DNA of 64,000 nt from Tragulus kanchil (GCA_022376925.1 JAIOJX010000005.1:158859501-158923500); one strand, 5' to 3'; numbered from the stretch's first letter, positions 21,421 to 32,576 are shown. The notes: generated from the letters alone by a model not told the origin. Numbers and translations: made by a program.

Positions 21421-22000
21421 AGAGCCAGAGGAGCCGCCCTGGCCTTGGGCGTCTGGGATGTTGGGAGGGGCCGGCAGGAAAGCGTCCACCCCACTGCCTG
21501 TGTCTGGACCTGGGGCGGCCTGTGGGGGCTGTGGAGCAGACCTGGGGTCCCCCAGGTCTCCTGGCCTCCCTGGACCCTGAGCAGTCAGTCCTCGGGTTGC
21601 TTCTCGGCTCAAGTTAGCATTGGGCTCAGCTGCGCCCCAGGCAACCCGTGGCCTCCGGACTGGTGAGGCTGAGGTTCCCACGGCATCTGGCTCCACAAAT
21701 GTTTGCAGGAATGGATGGAGGAGAGATGCCGTGACCGCTTCCTGTGACTGGCTACCTGAGGATTCGGGGCACAACCGAAGGCAGGGCACACGCACTCACT
21801 CACATCATTTACAGTCAGGTGGTCATTTCAAGGGCGACCGCGGTGCTGCTGGACGGTGCTGCTGGAGCCTTCCGGGATGGAGCTGGTGGGTGGAGACCAG
21901 GACCGGAGGCGTGTCCAGGGTAGGAGGCTGTGGATTAAAGGCCCAGGACAGAGTGGCAGGGCGGTAGGAGGGCCTGCTCTAGGTAATAATAAGAATAGTG
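21421..22000. other. GC-rich unique DNA
   Basis: Overlapping 155-, 115- and 61-73-codon frames on both strands carry no recognisable domain and no splice context. Repeated by D7. Confidence 0.4.
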
Positions 22001-22383
22001 ACCTGCAAGAGTCCCTCCCCCCTTGACTTTTTACTCATGGGGCACGGGTGGGGTAGTTTTGGAAACCTCAGCCTCCTTTACATGTAAGGGCCTCCCAAGG
22101 TCAGAACCGTGTCCTCCAGCAGATGAGAACCTGGCAAAGCTGGGAGAGGGCACTCCTCCTGCCCCATGGGGCACTCATTCCCCAAGGCTGGGTCCTGCCT
22201 CCCCTGCCCAACTGAGCACCGCCTCTGGTCTCAGGGGCACTCAGCTGGGGAGGGCCGGCAGGGTGAGAGGAGGCAGAAGGGGACCATGATTCTCTGCCCT
22301 CTGCCTCCACCCCAAACTGCCTCCTTCACCTTTCCCAGGTTGTGTTTACCTTGGCCTCCTCCTTCTGCCCTGTTCTCCCAGCC

Positions 22384-22542
22384 GATCTGATTGCTGTAAT
22401 TAGTTAATCAGTAACTGGCATAATTTCCCCCTGATTAATGCAGGAATAATCACCCGCCAGAGCTGCCAGCAATTTGCTTATCAGAGTCACTTTGAAACAG
22501 CTTTGAAAATGAACGATTGGCACCTTCCTCGGGGTTAAAATT
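22384..22542. promoter_or_regulatory. Candidate enhancer island (D7 second copy)
   Basis: Identical to 21262-21420. Confidence 0.35.
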
Positions 22543-23184
22543 AGAGCCAGAGGAGCCGCCCTGGCCTTGGGCGTCTGGGATGTTGGGAGGGGCCGGCAGG
22601 AAAGCGTCCACCCCACTGCCTGTGTCTGGACCTGGGGCGGCCTGTGGGGGCTGTGGAGCAGACCTGGGGTCCCCCAGGTCTCCTGGCCTCCCTGGACCCT
22701 GAGCAGTCAGTCCTCGGGTTGCTTCTCGGCTCAAGTTAGCATTGGGCTCAGCTGCGCCCCAGGCAACCCGTGGCCTCCGGACTGGTGAGGCTGAGGTTCC
22801 CACGGCATCTGGCTCCACAAATGTTTGCAGGAATGGATGGAGGAGAGATGCCGTGACCGCTTCCTGTGACTGGCTACCTGAGGATTCGGGGCACAACCGA
22901 AGGCAGGGCACACGCACTCACTCACATCATTTACAGTCAGGTGGTCATTTCAAGGGCGACCGCGGTGCTGCTGGACGGTGCTGCTGGAGCCTTCCGGGAT
23001 GGAGCTGGTGGGTGGAGACCAGGACCGGAGGCGTGTCCAGGGGTAGGAGGCTGTGGATTAAAGGCCCAGGACAGAGTGGCAGGGCGGTAGGAGGGGCCTG
23101 CTCTAGGTAATAATAAGAATAGTAGCGGTAGCAAACCACAGCTGTCCCGCCCTTATCTAGAGCACAGGAATTGTACTAGATGCT

Positions 23185-23490
23185 TTTATTCATGGCTGTG
23201 CAGGTCTCCGTTACTGCGCAGACTTTTCTCTAGCTGTGGCAATGGGGGCCCCTCTCTAGTTGTGGTGTGTAAGCTTCTCATTGCGGTGGCCTCTCTTATT
23301 GCAGAGCATAGGCTCTAGGCACCTGGACTCAGTCGTTACAGCTCCTGGGCTCCAGGGCACAGGTTCAGTAGTTGTGGCGCACTGGCTCAGGTGCCCCATG
23401 GCACATGGGAGCTTTCCGGATCAGGGATCAAGCCCATGGTCTCCTGAGTTGGCAGGAGGATTCTTTACCAGTGAGCCACCAGGAAAGCCC
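23185..23490 (-). mobile_element. CHR-type SINE, antisense, long form
   Basis: 'attcatggctgtgcaggtct' tail side, 'cttattgcagagcataggct', B-box complement 'gggatcaagccc', head complement 'gagccaccaggaaagccc'. Confidence 0.9.
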
Positions 23491-24053
23491 TGTACTAGAT
23501 TTTTTTTTTAATTAGGTAAGAAATAGATTTATTCAGATACAGAGAAAGCACACTCCACAGACAGAGTGTGGGCCATCGCAGAGCGAATCCAGTGGCCTGT
23601 ACTAGATTCTTTATGTACATTATCTCATTTAATCCTATGATAAGAGACACTTAAAGCCCTTAATGAATGTGCACTATGTGTGATTTCTGCTTCCTTATAT
23701 TTTTACTTTAGATTATGGAAATTTCCAAACAAGCATAAAGAGAGCATTTCAATGATAGACTTTTCTCTACACAATATCCAGGTCCTACAGCTTATTATTT
23801 TTCTAAATTGGATTCATCTCTTCTCCTTCGCTTCTCAAACTTGCTCTTTGAGTATCTTAGAACCAGTCCCAGACATTGTATCATTTCACCTGCAAATGAG
23901 ATGCAGATTCTAAGAGCAGCAACCTCACAGGGTGGTTGAACGATTGGAGGACACGATGGTCTTAGGATACAAATCATTTGAGAGGTAATTGGTTATTATT
24001 ATTATAGAAGTGGGAGGAGGGTTCAGATCTTGTCTAAGTCCTCAGGGTCTAGT
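23491..24053. other. AT-rich unique DNA with a T-run and MIR piece
   Basis: A T-run near 23500, then 23605-23645 resembling antisense MIR ('tatctcatttaatcctatga'). Frames of 60-77 codons are chance. Confidence 0.4.
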
Positions 24054-24250
24054 GAAAGGCACTCATTTGTGTCTGACTCTTTGCCACACCATGAACTGTG
24101 GTCCACCAGGTTCCTCTGTCCATGGAATTCTCCATGCAAGAATACAGGAGTGGGTAACCTTCTCCAGGGCATCTTCCCAACGCAGGGATCGAACCCAGGT
24201 CTCTCGCATTGCGAGAGATACTTTACCATCTGAGCTACAAGGGAAGCCTG
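24054..24250 (-). mobile_element. Bov-tA SINE, antisense
   Basis: 'gtgtctgactctttgccaca', 'gcaagaatacaggagtgggt', B-box complement 'gggatcgaacccagg' and head complement 'gagctacaagggaagcc'. Inside it 24200-24218 is a near-perfect palindrome around 'att'. Confidence 0.9.
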
Positions 24251-24383
24251 TAGGGTCTAGAGGAGAAGCAAAAGGCAGAGCTAGGGGTGTGAGAGCCTCC
24301 AGGTGCTGGTGCAGGGGTCTCTCAGACAGGTCTTGGGTGAGTGGGGCAGGGGAGGCTGGGTGATTGCTACTAACATTTCCCAT

Positions 24384-24520
24384 GAGGGACTTCGCTGGTG
24401 GCATGTGACTAAGGCTCTGCACTCTCAATGTGTGGGGCGTGGTTCGATCCCATATGCTGCAACTAAAAGATCCTGCAGTCAAATAAATAAATTAAGTAAA
24501 TAAATACATATTTATTAAAA
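24384..24520 (+). mobile_element. CHR-type SINE, short
   Basis: 'gggacttcgctggtggcatg' head, 'gtggttcgatcccatatgct', then an (AAAT)n-like tail. Confidence 0.8.
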
Positions 24521-25147
24521 GTTCCACGAATGTGAGTCCTCTATGGAGCTGCAGCTGGGGACTGAGCTCACGGGGGATGCTCTGGCCTTATCGCTGAGCT
24601 AGGGCCCCTGCCTTTTCCCCTTGCCTCTCTCTGCAGCTCTCCTCTAGTGGCTGGAAAAGCTGAGGGACAGGGGCAGAGGGGTCGCCGGGGGCTCTGGAGG
24701 ACTAGCTCTAACTCACTCAGAGGTGAGCACCGCAGCGTCCAGTCAGGGAAGCTGGTCCCTTGAGGACCTCTATTTGCTGGGGGCTGCAGATGCCCTATTA
24801 CTGGATTTGCTCCCAGTTGTACCCCTGGATAATGAGGGACATGGGAAAGAGGTGGCAGACGCTGTTGCCCCTGGTCACCAGGAGCCTGCAGGCAGGCTGG
24901 AGCACGGTGTTAAGTCATGAACCTGAGCAAGACACCCTGTCAGTGGGGGTGAATATTCAAATCAGTTCCCTGCCCAGCCTGCTGGGGACCCTGACCCTGA
25001 GTAGGTGGATGTCCGTGTGGGCACACATGCCTGTATGTGCATGCGTGTGTGCACATACTGGACTCACCCTCCTAACTCATAAATCCCTTGCCCTGTGTAT
25101 ACATTGTCAAGTCCCCCCTGTCCTGGAAGCTTTTGTCAGGGTGAGAA
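24521..25147. other. Unique intergenic DNA
   Basis: No repeat or gene recognised; two overlapping frames of 65 and 161 codons lack domain support. Confidence 0.4.
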
Positions 25148-27298
25148 AGAACACATTCATTCAGAAACATTTCTCTGCTAAATTGGTGAAACGGTACGAG
25201 AAGCTGCATCAAGAAAATCATTTTAACTCCACAAAAAGAATTTAAAAACAGGCTTTGGTTTTAAAGAGCCAAGCTGTTCTCTGCGCTAGGGCAGCTGCCA
25301 TGGGCTGGTCTGCAGAGGGTGCAGGAAGTAAGGTTGATGGATTAGGCATGGCAGGGGTATCTGGCTGTATTTCTCAAGGTAAGGCTGGTCCCCTCCCCTT
25401 TCCCCACTCCCACAGCGTCCCGTGGGTAGGTGGCAGTTTCTGCCGGCAGGGCTCGCCTGCCCCCTCTGCACAGCGTTGACACTTGGTATCCATCCACTTC
25501 GTCTTGAAACGCTCACTCTTCATTTTGCTGACACTGAACTCATCCACGTTTCCTCCTCCCTCTTTGGTGCCTCCTTCTTCTCCTCCCCTCATCCTCTGTC
25601 TTCCCCTTAAACCCAGGCCGTCGCTCTGAGATGCCATCCCCTGTGGAGTTCAGCCCTGGCACCGCACCCCCCACCCCTCTATGATCTCGTCAGTCCTTGT
25701 CCTGATATTTCTCCAAGGACGCCTGGCCGGCAGTTCCTTTGGTGTCCTGGACACTTCCACAAAGCGCTCATTCTGGAACCTCAAATCCAATTTGTCTGTA
25801 TCAATTTGTCAGAACCTTCGTCTGCAAATTAAATTATCCTCTACAAATCCTAAACCTTCAACAGGCTCCGCAGCCCCTTCCGTCCCTTTATCCAGAAACT
25901 TGGAACTACACCCAGCCCATAGCCATGTGGATCCAGGGGGTTCCACCCTGAATATCTCTTCCTTTACCCCCTCCTCCCTCATTCCCACTGACCGTCCCTC
26001 CAGCTGAAGCCTTGACCCTCTCACAGGGGTCTCTGATTTTGCTCTATCTTCCTCCAAACCCAAACCAGAGCATGAAGAGTATCAAGGCTATTCAGGAAGG
26101 CGCACCATGAGCTTTCCATGGTTGTCCACAACCAGCTCCTTCCCCTGCATCTCCCCATGCTTACTTCCTTCCCTAACCTCTGTGCAAGCGTCCCCTTGGG
26201 CAGCTTCCTCCAGACACCTTCCTCCAAGCCCCTGAGAACACATTCATTCAGAAACATTTCTCTGCTAAATTGGTGAAACGGTACGAGAAGCTGCATCAAG
26301 AAAATCATTTTAACTCCACAAAAAGAATTTAAAAACAGGCTTTGGTTTTAAAGAGCCAAGCTGTTCTCTGCGCTAGGGCAGCTGCCATGGGCTGGTCTGC
26401 AGAGGGTGCAGGAAGTAAGGTTGATGGATTAGGCATGGCAGGGGTATCTGGCTGTATTTCTCAAGGTAAGGCTGGTCCCCTCCCCTTTCCCCACTCCCAC
26501 AGCGTCCCGTGGGTAGGTGGCAGTTTCTGCCGGCAGGGCTCGCCTGCCCCCTCTGCACAGCGTTGACACTTGGTATCCATCCACTTCGTCTTGAAACGCT
26601 CACTCTTCATTTTGCTGACACTGAACTCATCCACGTTTCCTCCTCCCTCTTTGGTGCCTCCTTCTTCTCCTCCCCTCATCCTCTGTCTTCCCCTTAAACC
26701 CAGGCCGTCGCTCTGAGATGCCATCCCTGTGGAGTTCAGCCCTGGCACCGCACCCCCCACCCCTCTATGATCTCGTCAGTCCTTGTCCTGATATTTCTCC
26801 AAGGACGCCTGGCCGGCAGTTCCTTTGGTGTCCTGGACACTTCCACAAAGCGCTCATTCTGGAACCTCAAATCCAATTTGTCTGTATCAATTTGTCAGAA
26901 CCTTCGTCTGCAAATTAAATTATCCTCTACAAATCCTAAACCTTCAACAGGCTCCGCAGCCCCTTCCGTCCCTTTATCCAGAAACTTGGAACTACACCCA
27001 GCCCATAGCCATGTGGATCCAGGGGGTTCCACCCTGAATATCTCTTCCTTTACCCCCTCCTCCCTCATTCCCACTGACCGTCCCTCCAGCTGAAGCCTTG
27101 ACCCTCTCACAGGGGTCTCTGATTTTGCTCTATCTTCCTCCAAACCCAAACCAGAGCATGAAGAGTATCAAGGCTATTCAGGAAGGCGCACCATGAGCTT
27201 TCCATGGTTGTCCACAACCAGCTCCTTCCCCTGCATCTCCCCATGCTTACTTCCTTCCCCTAACCCTCTGTGCAAGCGTCCCCTTGGGCAGCTTCCTC
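25148..27298. repeat. D8: direct duplication of about 1.07 kb, junction at 26235
   Basis: Copy 1 is 25148-26210 (plus a 24-base unmatched end, 26211-26234) and copy 2 is 26235-27298, offset 1087 to 1086. One base differs mid-copy ('atccctgtgg' against 'atcccctgtgg'). Near the end of copy 1 bases are missing relative to copy 2 ('ccctaacctctg' against 'cccctaaccctctg'). Confidence 0.95.
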
Positions 27299-27824
27299 AG
27301 AAGGCACCAGGCACTCACAAACAATTGTCCCTCACCCAGGAGGGCCCTCCCCTGCCCATTCCCAATGTCTGCTCCTCAATTTCAAACCAACTTTTTCTGG
27401 CCATGCTGCAAGGCTTGTGCGTGGGATGTTAGCTGCTCTACAGCCTAGAGCCTCCTACTGGCTAGATGCAAGTAGGGCGGAGAAGGTGCTTGGTGAGTAA
27501 GTTTCAACAGAGGCAAGCCCTTGAGCATCTCGGGTCCTTCCTCCCTGGGGACCAGGGCTTTTGGAGGTGCCTAGTCACTGTTGGGATCGCTGTCTACAGC
27601 TGGTGTACTGGTGAAACCACGCTGTGGCTCTCATTGGTTTGCTTTTATGTAACAGTGCTTTATCAAGGTATACATACCATTATCTTAAGTCTTAGTCCGA
27701 AACTTTGGGTAATGATGTATCACCACTCAGAGCAAGAGAGAGAATGTTTCTAATACCTCAGAAGACATCCTTGTACCCCTCCCTAGGAATTGATCCTGCA
27801 GAAGTAGCCATCACTTGGGGTTTT
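27299..27824. other. Unique intergenic DNA
   Basis: Single-copy sequence with chance frames of 76-95 codons; part of 27638-27790 may be an old LINE piece, not assigned. Confidence 0.4.
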
Positions 27825-28465
27825 GAGTGTGGTGGTGGTTTGTTTTTGACTCACTGGGTCTTTGTGGCTGGGCGTGGGCTTTCTCTCACTGTGGTGGGTA
27901 GGGGCTACTCTTCATTGCAGCGCACAGGCTTCTCAGTGCAGTGGCTTCTCTTGTTGCAGAGCAGGGCTCTAGGATGAGCTGACTTCAGTAGCTATGGCAC
28001 ACAGGCTCAGCAGTTGTGGTGCACAGGCTTAGTGGCCCCTCAGCATGTGGTATCTTCCTAGGCCAGGGACTGAATGCATGTCCTCTGCATTGGCAGGCTG
28101 ATTCTTTTTTTTTTTTTTTTTTTTAAAGATTTATTTATTTATTTTGGGCAGGGGTCGGGTTGGGGAGAGAGGGGAGCGGGCGGGCCACTTCTATTGGTCT
28201 TTCATTTCTCTATGTTCATCCGTCTTTGTTCCCTGGCTCCTGTGGGCCTCCCATTGTTGTCGCAGAGCGCCGGCTCTGGGCGCACGCGCGCCAGAGCTCC
28301 GGCTCGGTAATTGGACACATGGGTCCAGCCGCTCCGCGGCACGTGGGATCCTCCCAGGCCAGGGATCGAACTGGTGCCCCCTGCACTGCAAGGTGGTGTC
28401 CTTACCCACTGGACCACCAGGGGAAGCCCTGGCAGGCTGATTCTTAACCAATGGACCAAAGTCCT
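27825..28465 (-). mobile_element. CHR-type SINE, antisense, split by a younger SINE
   Basis: The outer SINE occupies 27825-28106 and 28431-28465: tail side 'actgggtctttgtggctggg', 'cttctcttgttgcagagcag', B-box region 'gccagggactgaatgcatgt', then after the insertion its head complement 'aaccaatggaccaaagtcc'. Confidence 0.85.
28091..28445 (-). mobile_element. Younger CHR-type SINE nested in the SINE above, with 16-bp target site duplication
   Basis: The inserted SINE (28107-28429) starts with a T-run and 'aaagatttatttatttattt', and ends with 'ggaccaccaggggaagccc'. It is bounded by two perfect copies of 'tggcaggctgattctt' at 28091-28106 and 28430-28445, proving retrotransposition into the older SINE. 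Confidence 0.93.
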
Positions 28466-28554
28466 GGCTTATTGATGCTTATATTAACTTCAGCAACCAC
28501 AGGCTGCTTGGTGACGACAGAGAAAGCATCTGTCTCTCTGTCTCAAGTCTGCCT

Positions 28555-28845
28555 TTTCATGTGCCAGTGACACTACTCTTAAAGCTTCCTGAGCTCACTC
28601 AGCTTTCTTTGGCCCCAGAACATTGGCACACGACACTTCTTCTTGGCGCACTCTTCCTCCATGCATTAGATAGGATAGCCTCTCTAATTCCAGGTTGTCC
28701 TTCAGGTCTCAGCTCAAACATCATTGTTCCAGGAAACTGCCCCTACCTCACTCAGACTGGGTTCTGCCCTCCCATTGTACCTTGGAACAATCCTCATCTT
28801 TTGTAATAGTTAACATTCTTGTAATTCTTTAATTTCTTCTATGAC
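28555..28845 (+). mobile_element. L2 LINE relic, sense
   Basis: 'ccttcaggtctcagctcaaa', 'ttccaggaaactgcccctac' and 'taacattcttgtaattcttt' resemble the L2 3' third. Confidence 0.55.
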
Positions 28846-29002
28846 AGACATACCTTAAGATGATCTCACCATGAGTCATACAAGGGGTCTGCGATTTGCT
28901 TGTAATCAATAGACTAGGTCAGGGATTACAGGGTGTGCAGTCCCGAATCAATTGAAGTTGAATGAATAAAAGAGGAGAATATGCTGTGTTGGGTGCCTTG
29001 CG

Positions 29003-29190
29003 TGTGCTTAGTCACTCAGTTGTGGCCAAGTCTTTTGCACCCCGTGGACCATAGCCTGCCAGGCTTCTCTGTCCATGGATTTCCCAGGCAAGAATACTGG
29101 AGTAGTTTGCCGTTCTTTTCTCCAGGGAATCTTTGCAACCCAGAGACTGAACCCAGGTCTCCTGCACTGCAGGCTGATTCTTTATTTATT
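29003..29190 (-). mobile_element. Bov-tA SINE, antisense, head missing
   Basis: 'gcttagtcactcagttgtgg', 'gcaagaatactggagtagtt' and 'actgaacccaggtctcctgc'; it ends near 'gcaggctgattctttattta'. Confidence 0.88.
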
Positions 29191-29294
29191 CAGTTGGGTT
29201 AAAGTCCTTAAAAAGGGGACTAGGGGGCTTCCCTGAAGTCAGAAACCCTCCTGATGGACTGGAAGAAGTGAGTCCACTTGAGTTCCACTTTTTT

Positions 29295-29589
29295 TTCTTA
29301 AAGTTTGTATTTTTGTATTTTTTTAAATTTTGGTCTCTTGTATTGGTTTTTTATTTATCTACTTTCATCCATCTTTATTCTTTGGCTTGCGTGGGCCTCC
29401 CATGGCAGTGGCCTCTCTCGTCGCAGAGCACCAGCTCTAGGCGCATGGGCTCCAGAGCGCTGGGTGATAACGGGACACACCGGGTCCAGCCATTCTGCAG
29501 TACGTGGGCGCCTCCAGGACCAGGGATCGAACCGGTGGCCCTTGCACCGCAAGGCAGACTCTCTACCCACTGGACCACCAGGGAAGCCC
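29295..29589 (-). mobile_element. CHR-type SINE, antisense, long form
   Basis: T-rich tail at left, 'cttgcgtgggcctcccatgg', B-box complement 'gggatcgaaccggtgg', head complement 'ggaccaccagggaagccc' ending at 29589. 'tccactttt' occurs on both sides and is the likely target duplication. Confidence 0.92.
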
Positions 29590-29772
29590 GGGGTCCACTT
29601 TTATGTGGAAATTAAGTTGGCCTGAGGGATACTGGAGGCGGGTTGTTCTCCAGTCAAGCCTCTGATGAGAATGCAGCCCAGCTGACACCTCGATGTAGCC
29701 TGTGGGGCTGTGAGCAGCGGCCTTTGATGAGTCACCTGTCAAACCCAGATGAGAAAAGCATGCTTACTGAGC

Positions 29773-29825
29773 TTTGTTTGTTTGTTTGTTTGTTTGTTTT
29801 ATTTACTATTTGTGTGTGTGTGTGG
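29773..29825. repeat. (GTTT)n and (GT)n microsatellites
   Basis: About seven GTTT units, then a short (GT)n. Also at 30945-30997 by D9. Confidence 0.9.
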
Positions 29826-29932
29826 CTGCACTGAGCAGCACACAGGCTCCTAATTCTCCAGACCAGGGCTTGAACCCGTGCTCCCTACAGTGGAAGCCAG
29901 AAGTCCCAACCACTAGACCACCAGGGAATTGG
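29822..29932 (-). mobile_element. CHR-type SINE, antisense, short
   Basis: 'gtggctgcactgagcagcac', 'gaccagggcttgaacccgtg', head complement 'gaccaccagggaattgg'. Repeated whole at 30994-31104 by D9; its last 40 bases appear again at 32201. Confidence 0.85.
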
Positions 29933-30175
29933 AATCATTCGTTATCCAATACTAGATAAATAATACACCTGCCTTTACTTCCTGTAAAGGGACCTTGCCT
30001 TATTCTTTAGTGTAGATAACGTCCTCTAATAATAGAGGTTCCCAAACTTTCTGACTGAATCCGTGTCCTGTTAACTCAGGGCTCTGTTCTGGCCTTTCTG
30101 TTGCTCCAGAAAGTGAACTGAGCAGCGATTTCTCATTCAAACAAGTTTAATAAAGTGCTGTGTTGGGTGCCTTGC

Positions 30176-30362
30176 GTGCTTAGTCACTCAGTTGTGGCCA
30201 AGTCTTTTGCACCCCGTGGACCATAGCCTGCCAGGCTTCTCTGTCCATGGATTTCCCAGGCAAGAATACTGGAGTAGTTTGCCGTTCTTTTCTCCAGGGA
30301 ATCTTTGCAACCCAGAGACTGAACCCAGGTCTCCTGCACTGCAGGCTGATTCTTTATTTATT
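30176..30362 (-). mobile_element. Bov-tA SINE, antisense (D9 second copy)
   Basis: Same element as 29003-29190, two bases shorter. Confidence 0.88.
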
Positions 30363-30466
30363 CAGTTGGGTTAAAGTCCTTAAAAAGGGGACTAGGGGGC
30401 TTCCCTGAAGTCAGAAACCCTCCTGATGGACTGGAAGAAGTGAGTCCACTTGAGTTCCACTTTTTT

Positions 30467-30761
30467 TTCTTAAAGTTTGTATTTTTGTATTTTTTTAAAT
30501 TTTGGTCTCTTGTATTGGTTTTTTATTTATCTACTTTCATCCATCTTTATTCTTTGGCTTGCGTGGGCCTCCCATGGCAGTGGCCTCTCTCGTCGCAGAG
30601 CACCAGCTCTAGGCGCATGGGCTCCAGAGCGCTGGGTGATAACGGGACACACCGGGTCCAGCCATTCTGCAGTACGTGGGCGCCTCCAGGACCAGGGATC
30701 GAACCGGTGGCCCTTGCACCGCAAGGCAGACTCTCTACCCACTGGACCACCAGGGAAGCCC
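30467..30761 (-). mobile_element. CHR-type SINE, antisense (D9 second copy)
   Basis: Same element as 29295-29589. Confidence 0.92.
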
Positions 30762-30993
30762 GGGGTCCACTTTTATGTGGAAATTAAGTTGGCCTGAGGG
30801 ATACTGGAGGCGGGTTGTTCTCCAGTCAAGCCTCTGATGAGAATGCAGCCCAGCTGACACCTCGATGTAGCCTGTGGGGCTGTGAGCAGCGGCCTTTGAT
30901 GAGTCACCTGTCAAACCCAGATGAGAAAAGCATGCTTACTGAGCTTTGTTTGTTTGTTTGTTTGTTTGTTTTATTTACTATTTGTGTGTGTGT

Positions 30994-31104
30994 GTGGCTG
31001 CACTGAGCAGCACACAGGCTCCTAATTCTCCAGACCAGGGCTTGAACCCGTGCTCCCTACAGTGGAAGCCAGAAGTCCCAACCACTAGACCACCAGGGAA
31101 TTGG
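30994..31104 (-). mobile_element. CHR-type SINE, antisense, short (D9 second copy)
   Basis: Same element as 29822-29932. Confidence 0.85.
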
Positions 31105-31334
31105 AATCATTCGTTATCCAATACTAGATAAATAATACACCTGCCTTTACTTCCTGTAAAGGGACCTTGCCTTATTCTTTAGTGTAGATAACGTCCTCTA
31201 ATAATAGAGGTTCCCAAACTTTCTGACTGAATCCGTGTCCTGTTAACTCAGGGCTCTGTTCTGGCCTTTCTGTTGCTCCAGAAAGTGAACTGAGCAGCGA
31301 TTTCTCATTCAAACATGAGTTTAATAAGAAGCCC

Positions 31335-31430
31335 TACTAGAATGTCAGCCCCAAAGACAGAGATGTTATTTGCTTCGTTCCCCACTGTATCCTCAGCACT
31401 TAGAACTGTGTCTAACACTGAATGCCCCTA
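31335..31430 (+). mobile_element. L2 LINE 3' end
   Basis: 'gaatgtcagccccaaagaca', 'cccactgtatcctcagcact' and 'gtctaacactgaatgcccc' follow the L2 terminus. Repeated at 32473-32569 by D10. Confidence 0.6.
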
Positions 31431-31436
31431 TAACAG

Positions 31437-31626
31437 ATAACTTCTATATAGAACCTTCTCTATAGCACAGGGAACTCTACTCAACACTCTGTAATGGCCT
31501 ATATGGGAAAAAATCTAAAAGGAGTGGATATATATATATATGTATAATATGTATATCTCACTTTGTTGTACACCTGAAAGTAACACAATATTATTGGTTA
31601 ACTATACTCCAGTAAAAATTTTTAAG
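31437..31626 (+). mobile_element. Artiodactyl L1 3' end
   Basis: 'tatagcacagggaactctac', 'gtaatggcctatatgggaaa', (TA)n and 'taactatactccagtaaaaa' are the typical 3' end of artiodactyl L1-family elements. Repeated at 32577-32768 by D10. Confidence 0.7.
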
Positions 31627-32029
31627 AAGTTGTCTCAATGATCCAATGCTGAAATTACAGTCTGTTGGGGATGATACTGTAGGTACGAAGTGCACCAAAT
31701 GGTGGGCACTTTAGGCTTTGGTTGGGGGAGCTATTTGAGACATTTTTTTTCTGAACACCCACCCCATTGGCCCCTGGGGAGACTGTTCTATCCTTCTTCA
31801 CTCTCCTTCCCTCAATATTTACATCTTAGAATTTCTCCACCTGGGTCTGCTCTGTCTCAGTCTCTCCCCTCTCTTTCACTTCCCCCTTCAAAACACCTGT
31901 GGCACCTCATGCAGGAGGCTAGGAGGGCAGTCCATAAGACCTCCCTCCCCCTTGGCCCAGCATGGAAGATGCCAGTTCAAAGCTCCAAGTCCACATTCTC
32001 AAATGCTCACTAGGCATCTCCTCTTGGAT
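31627..32029. other. Unique intergenic DNA
   Basis: Carries a 107-codon chance frame (31690-32013) repeated exactly at 32830-33153 by D10; no gene evidence. Confidence 0.4.
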
Positions 32030-32200
32030 GTTTATTGTAGGTGAAATTGTGTTCCTAAAAAATTATACAGAGGGTACCAGTGAACATGATGCTAGTCAGA
32101 AAAAAGGTCTTTCCAGATGTGATCAACACTAGGTCCTAAAACCAATGACTGATATCCTAAAAGAGGGAAATTTGGACCCACACACAGAGAGAACACCATG
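32030..32200 (+). mobile_element. MaLR-type LTR fragment, cut at the D10 junction
   Basis: 'tgaaattgtgttcctaaaaa', 'aggtctttccagatgtgatc' and 'ccaatgactgatatcctaaa' are the 5' part of an ancient MaLR (MST/MLT1-like) LTR. Non-coding relic; truncated at the junction and with errors (see D10). Confidence 0.65.
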
Positions 32201-32576
32201 TGGAAGCCAGAAGTCCCAACCACTAGACCACCAGGGAATTGGAATCATTCGTTATCCAATACTAGATAAATAATACACCTGCCTTTACTTCCTGTAAAGG
32301 GACCTTGCCTTATTCTTTAGTGTAGATAACGTCCTCTAATAATAGAGGTTCCCAAACTTTCTGACTGAATCCGTGTCCTGTTAACTCAGGGCTCTGTTCT
32401 GGCCTTTCTGTTGCTCCAGAAAGTGAACTGAGCAGCGATTTCTCATTCAAACATGAGTTTAATAAGAAGCCCTACTAGAATGTCAGCCCCAAAGACAGAG
32501 ATGTTATTTGCTTCGTTCCCCACTGTATCCTCAGCACTTAGAACTGTGTCTAACACTGAATGCCCCTATAACAGAT

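Larger units (their letters stand above)
20914..23124. repeat. D7: direct duplication of about 1.09 kb, copy 2 starting at 22037
   Basis: Homologous copies are 20914-22000 and 22037-23124, offset about 1122. The 36 bases at 22001-22036, between the last match of copy 1 ('aagaatagt') and copy 2, have no counterpart after copy 2. The start of copy 2 also carries small indels ('gcacgggtgggg' against 'gcagggtgggg', 'acatgtaagggcctcccaagg' region). Both look like low-quality fragment ends. Confidence 0.93.
28982..31329. repeat. D9: abutting direct duplication of about 1.17 kb, junction at 30156
   Basis: Copy 1 is 28982-30155 and copy 2 is 30156-31329, offset 1174 then 1172 after a GT loss at the start of copy 2 ('cttgcgtgcttag' against 'cttgcgtgtgcttag'). 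Copy 1 lacks bases at its end ('aaacaagtttaataaag' against 'aaacatgagtttaataag'). Confidence 0.95.

Noticed and set aside
21328..21795. 155-codon minus-strand frame present twice (again at 22450-22917)
   Set aside because: Repeated only because of D7; GC-rich DNA gives long chance frames, and part of it lies over the AT-rich candidate enhancer. No family recognised.
24760..25245. 161-codon plus-strand frame
   Set aside because: Composition changes along its length, no domain, and overlapped by another frame. Treated as chance.
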